Below the pieces are notes generated by a model, which was not told the DNA's origin, ran no database searches, and saw only the letters and a program-made list of their open reading frames with translations. From NCBI GenBank assembly GCA_033961575.1, contig CM066733.1:105553921-105617920 (forward strand): a stretch of 64,000 bases of DNA, in the 5' to 3' direction. This document shows, piece after piece, positions 58,785-64,000 of the stretch. The position numbers were made by a program, and so were the translations under genes. How positions within the stretch are numbered: the first letter of the stretch is position 1; each line of letters begins with the position of its first letter. This DNA is from Aselliscus stoliczkanus (lineage: Eukaryota > Chordata > Mammalia > Chiroptera > Hipposideridae).

Positions 58785-60044
58785 CAGAGAGAGGTAAGTG
58801 TAGGGGAGTGTGGGAGCACAGAAGAGAACACTAACCCAGCTTTGGGGAGTCACAGAACATCCTCCAGAAAAAAATGACAATTATGCCGGGTTATGAAACT
58901 CTAAAGAATTATCCCAGAGAGAGTGAGAGAGGTGATTGGTGGCAGGAAGAGATTTTCAGGAGTTAGAAGCAAATGTATGAAGTGTACACTCTGCTTTAAA
59001 AGGAGCCAAGGTTGGAAAGACCGACAAAGGAGTGAACAGGTCAAGATGGTCCTTCAAATTACAGAGTACACATCTGGAGGGCAGAATACCAGTGAATGGT
59101 TGGTATTGGTCAGGGCTGTGTGACTGGTTCTGGCCAATGGGCCATGAGAGAATATGCTTCATTGCAGTCTTTCTTCCCTGCCATATCAGGTTAGGAAGTG
59201 GGCTATTTTAGATGGTGCAGTTGCAGGACAGTGGAGATCCCACCAGCCTGTGTTGCTGAACCACCACACAAATATCAGTTAACCCACAGGGTATGTAACA
59301 TGAAAAGTCCTATTTTGAACTGAGACCAGTTTTACCGAGGAAGTGAGCAGAGGGCGCAAGACTAACTCGTTTTATCAACTGCTTATACAAAGAGAAATTT
59401 GATTTTGTTTCTTACATATTATGCACTTGTAAGGAAAGAGTAGAAAGTATTATATAGATAATTCCATTCAGACAAAGAGAGCCCTGAGCACCTATTTGGG
59501 TGTGAAGATAACAATAAAGGAACAGAATCAAGTAACTTGAATTGTTGTTGTTGTCATTACTGATTTCACACCTTGTGATAGTAATAACTTATTGTGGCAG
59601 ATTTGGGGACTTCTCCTGGTATTTTATGGTTGGTGAGTGTATCAGATAGCCCTTTTGTTGTTTGTTCCACACAAGTACATTTTCATTCCTGATCTCTGCT
59701 AGTACTAGGACTTCTGCCCCTATTGCTCTTATTGATTTTCCTAAATTAAGATATAAAGTTACCATAACAGATAACGAAGCCTTATATCTGGAGATTAGAT
59801 GATGCTAAATAAAGAAATGCCCTAGTTTCTGACTCATGAACCATGAATTTTAGAGCAAAATATGAGGTCACTAATCAAACAAATTAGTGGCATTTCCAAT
59901 GACCTCTAATACAATATAATGAATGCTCTTTGAAACAATAAGTCTACAGGATATTTAAGATATAGCCATTAAAGTCAAGAATTACAAAGTATTAGCTAGC
60001 TTTCCTTACTTAACTTGAATTATTGCTGGTAATAAATTATTGAG
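58785..60044. other. Mostly unassigned; possible MaLR piece
   Basis: At 59115-59260, 'gactggttctggccaatggg' resembles an internal MaLR LTR motif. The rest is unassigned. No gene is seen. Confidence 0.4.
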
Positions 60045-60220
60045 TCATATACAATTTGGTTTGAGTTCTGTCTCTTTCATTTGCCTGGGTGACCTCAGTC
60101 AAGTTTCTGAACTTTGTCATTGTCTGTAGTTGTAAAATAGGACTAATAAATTGTTCCACTAGGTTGTGGCAAGAATTAAATGGTTTCAACTAGTAAAGGG
60201 CTTATCACAGGCCTGGACTC
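60045..60220 (+). repeat. MIR SINE
   Basis: 'gcctgggtgacctcagtcaa', 'tctgtagttgtaaaatagga' and 'ggcaagaattaaatggtttc' fit MIR, diverged. Confidence 0.65.
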
Positions 60221-60439
60221 AATGATATTAGTGATTACTTTGGGGATGATATATTTGAAATATTACCCAATGTTTTTTCTCTTCTCAGTAGTCCAATGGA
60301 ATCCTTCCATGGGAAGGTAAATGGCAGGGTCAATGTCACATATTTGTTTTGTTCCTGTCTTTTTCTGTCAGATAGAAAGAGAGGGTAGAGAATATTTCTG
60401 GTACTGGGAGTAGGAATAGTGTCTATCAGATTATTGTTC

Positions 60440-60866
60440 ACATGTATTCACCTACCTCCTCCTCATCTCCATGGATGGGATATACATTACTACCTCTTTT
60501 ATGTTACAATTGGTCATGTGACTTGATTTGGCCTGATAGTGGGTGGAAAGTACTTTGGTCAATGGGAGGCTGACAGATATGACACAAGCCTAGAAAATGT
60601 GTTCATGTGATTGGGCTTGACCTCTTGCATGTCTGTCATAGTCCTGAGAAGGATGTATCTTGGCTAGTCCACTGGACCAATGAGGTTGAGAAACAGGCGA
60701 AGCTGGTTGGGATCCAAACTTCAGCTTGGGATGAAGCCAGCCAAGTCTGCCTAGGTTTACTAATCCCTTGCAGATAGATGAGTACAGATATATGATGGCT
60801 GTTTTATGCCACTCAGTGTTTGGAATGACTTGTTACACAGCACTACTGTGGCAGTAGACTGATAAA
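60440..60866 (+). mobile_element. MaLR-type LTR
   Basis: 'ggtcatgtgacttgatttgg', 'ttttatgccactcagtgttt' and 'gtggcagtagactgata' show an MLT1-related LTR on the plus strand with its typical right end. Confidence 0.6.
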
Positions 60867-63588
60867 AAAAGAGTCAAAGAGAAAGAAGTCATAAGAAGAG
60901 CTAGGAGAGAGAGGCATGATCTTGGCCATCCTTTTCTTTGGTAGAGAAACCCTGGGAATGAGGAGAGGCAGGTAAAAATACCAAGTATGTTTGTGTGAAT
61001 CCAGTACTTCAAACCAATGCTTCACTTTCTCACTTGTATCGTAGGAAGATTATAAGCCTTTTAGAGAACTTTTCTGTTTGGTGTAGTGTCACATCCAACA
61101 TGGTGCAGGAGCAATAAAGTAGCATCAGTGGAGGGAGGTGTTAGTTAGATGGTCCTAAGATTGCTTTTTACGTCACCCTCAGCTTGAATTTAACATGTCA
61201 GGGACCCCAAATTTCCATACATTCCAGGATCGATGAGAAGTTTTGAGAACATGGGTGGACATAAATAGTCTTAAGGCAACAACAAAGAGATTGCAGAGTG
61301 ATTGATAGGAGAATATGACAGACCACAGGTTTTAGCCATAGGCTTCAGTACAATGGTCACCCAAGCCAGAGGGGCCACCCATGTATCGATAGATGCTACT
61401 GTGAATATCTGGTAACCAGACAGAATTAGAGACACCTTAGCTTAGTCCAGTGAGAACTGGGAGGATAACACAAGCAGAAGAAGCTCCCTACCCCTCCTGC
61501 CCTGTGAATCCTTATTTTCCACTATCAACCCAGACATTACCTTGAGAAAGGGAAGTTTGTGATTTCCTATTGAAGGGTTAAGAACCTGACAGAATTTAAG
61601 CCAAAAGGTATTTTTACTAAACTAGAAGAAACTGTGTTCTCCACTGCCATCATCAGGAATTTGAGCACTAGAGCAAGATAAAGTCAAACTATAGTAAATA
61701 AAGGCTTTTTCTTTTCTGCACATCTTAATGATAGCATATATTTTGGCTTCAGTGTAATGTTGTTAATTATCATCATCATCATCATCATTTCTACTGAAAG
61801 GATCATCTGGTCGAATCTTCTAGTAATCCATGAATTCTCTTAAACACCATTAGAGATACAGGATTTACTTTCTCATTTTATTTTAGGTTAGCTACAAATA
61901 TTAGAAATATTCCTTATATAGAGCTAAAACTTATCTTCCTGCAGCTCATAGCCATAGTCTTATTTCTATCTCACAGAGTCACAGAAATTTCCATTCCCCC
62001 TTCCTCATGACAGATGGATTTATCTCATACATAGTAAAAGAGAAAAAAAAGAACTGACTGTAAAATTTATCATTTATCTATATAGATTTAATCATGTTTC
62101 TCATATTTAATTATAGTTCACACACTTTCAAATGAAAGCATCAAAATTGAGAATAGTCACAAATTGAAACTGGAGTTTAAAAAACTGTGTACAAAATATA
62201 GGATTGGGGAGCATTAGCTCAACAGAAGTTTCTATAAAAAAATACCTGGGGCCTTAATTGATTAAAAGATTAATGAGAAATTGAAAGAGCAATCATCGTA
62301 TGCTGCCTTAAAGGAAAGGCACTATCTCACATGATAAAAAAGTAATTGTTTCAGTGTTTTCTGTAAAGGTAGTATATATATAAATCATCTTAATACCCAG
62401 TCTTTATTTTTGACTTTTTCCTTCAATCTCCACATCCAACAAATACCCACTTCTACTATGTCTACCTCCTTAATAATACTTGAGTCAGTTCCTTCTTTCT
62501 ACCTGCACTGCTACTACCTGGGTTTGCACTACCATTATTTTTCAATTTGGAAACCTACAATAGCCTTCATGTGGTCTCTCTCCTCTTACTTTCCACATTG
62601 AAACAAGAAAAACCTTCCTAAAATGCCCATGTGGTTTTGTTTCTTTCATATTTACTCTAAGGCACATTGATCTACTCTTACCACAAAGAAACCTTACTTC
62701 TTCACACCTCTCCTGGTGTGAGTTTCTTGCTGTGTTGAGTGTCATTTTAGTGATTAAAGGTATGCATTTTTCATACACGACTTTTGAATTAAAAGCCCAA
62801 TATTCCATAGAGGTCAATCGAACTCTTTCAGTGCCAGAGGAAGATCTGGCTGTGCTGGACTTATTAAATTACAAATTAAATGTTGATATCAAGTGGGCTG
62901 GATGGATTTTTTTTTTTTTAGAGGCAATTTTGAATTTGCCTGATTTTTGAGCAGCTCCCTGGTAGAATTTGATTCCACTGTCATATTTGAGGTAATAATG
63001 CCATTGTTATTCTCTATCATTGTTATTTTGATTATTTTTCAAGAGAGAAAAAATTATATCACCTTAACAGTTAGCACAAAAGTTCTTCTCAGGGAGAGAA
63101 TTATCTTAATTTGAAAACTACTTTGACAGGTGTTTGGGCCTGAAAATGAGCTCTTTGTGATTTCGACTGAAGCTGGAAGTAAGGATGGACAAGAGAGAGG
63201 ATCTACTTTATATAATATACTAACAATAAAAAAGTTAGAGTTGAAGTTGGGAGGGCTCGGTGAGGAGCAGAGATTTCTGCGTGCAAAAATGCAGTAATTC
63301 GTGACTGTAGCGTAACCTAGCCTATATTGACAAATATAGTCATTTTAAATTCAGACATAAATTATAAAGAACATGAAGAAAGAAGAAAGCTCCAGAGAAA
63401 AGGTAAGCAACTCTTAAAGTAAATTTCTCTTCTCCCAAATTATTACGAAAAATATACAGCATAATGAACTCTGGAGCAATCTGGAAACTGAGAGTTGAGT
63501 AGTGATTGTTTCAATATTAAGTGCCAAAGTTTTAAATTTTGGTTTCTAAAAGTTTTAATAATAAATTTGTACTAGTTGTTTAAATTTT

Positions 63589-63589
<1 letters not shown>
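60867..63589. other. Unassigned, no gene seen
   Basis: No supported gene over 2.7 kb. An (ATC)n run of about six units is at 61769-61788, and a short T run at about 62909-62920. Confidence 0.45.
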
Positions 63590-63637
<48 letters not shown>

Positions 63638-63672
63638 TTTCATATATATATATGTATATATATATATATATG
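63590..63672. repeat. (AT)n-(AC)n-(AT)n compound microsatellite
   Basis: About 30 bp AT, then about 19 bp AC, a short spacer, then about 30 bp AT with one G. The two AT arms can pair. Confidence 0.96.
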
Positions 63673-63888
63673 TTATTATTATGTCAAAGAAATGTAATCT
63701 TTCATGGTGATATTTATTTTTAGCCAAATTATTTTTAGCACTTTATTATTTGACATTCAGCCAAAATGTGTATTCAGTTTCCCTCTACCTTAGCAATACT
63801 ATGTCTCTCAACCTCAACTACCATCTGAAACCTGAAATATATTTTTTCAAAACTACAATTTAAAGTTTATTTTGATAACAGGTAAATA

Positions 63889-63890
<2 letters not shown>

Positions 63891-63924
<34 letters not shown>

Positions 63925-63946
63925 TTTGTGTGTTTGTGTGTGTGTG
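63891..63946. repeat. (GT)n microsatellite
   Basis: About 26 GT units with small interruptions (ctttgtgtgtttg). Confidence 0.96.
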
Positions 63947-64000
63947 TATTTAAAGATGATGGAGAGAGATTTATTAATGGCTGTGGAGTGTTGCTGATTG

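Overview
The window is mammalian nuclear DNA from a gene-poor region. It is AT-rich, full of microsatellites and dominated by interspersed repeats. I found no functional protein-coding gene, no functional tRNA or rRNA gene and no supportable exon chain in 64 kb. The only protein-like similarity is in broken retroviral pol and env and in antisense LINE-1 pieces. The repeat set (MIR, L2, MER5, MER20, Tigger, MaLR/MLT LTRs, L1M) is common to placental mammals. There is no Alu, B1 or B2. Two young tRNA-derived SINE types (called A and B here), long composite SINEs ending in a CCAATAAAATC tail, and L1 3' ends of laurasiatherian type point to a bat, probably Yinpterochiroptera. The order-level call is an inference from memory of repeat families, not a search result.

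Layout. 1-2.3 kb: 3' part of a degenerate class I endogenous retrovirus (integrase remnant, env with broken TM region, 3' LTR). 2.3-14.6 kb: old MER5, MLT1, L2 and MIR copies, a CTAT microsatellite, three type A SINEs and a hAT element. 14.6-20.7 kb is the busiest part: a composite SINE, an ERVL-type LTR interrupted by back-to-back A and B SINEs, a MaLR piece, an L1 5' end and an L1 3' end hit by another SINE. 20.7-32 kb: MLT1, MIR and L1 pieces, a Tigger element and a GA tract. 32-39.2 kb: a possible second, heavily invaded provirus, with LTR-like blocks at both ends, a decayed integrase at 34.3-35.0 kb, and MLT1, L1 and mariner insertions. 39-50 kb: mostly unassigned DNA, two more LTRs, a second copy of the 80-bp mariner element and an L1 piece. 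50-64 kb: MER20, MIR and L2 copies, SINEs, a second Tigger element and long AT/CA/GT tracts.

Nothing acts as a gene system. The notable content is retrotransposition: SINEs that share and swap heads and tails, a probable poly(A)-only insertion with its own target duplication, and a two-copy palindromic mariner MITE. Element boundaries were set by eye and should be read as plus or minus 5-20 bp unless target-site duplications are quoted. Family names come from remembered consensus sequences.
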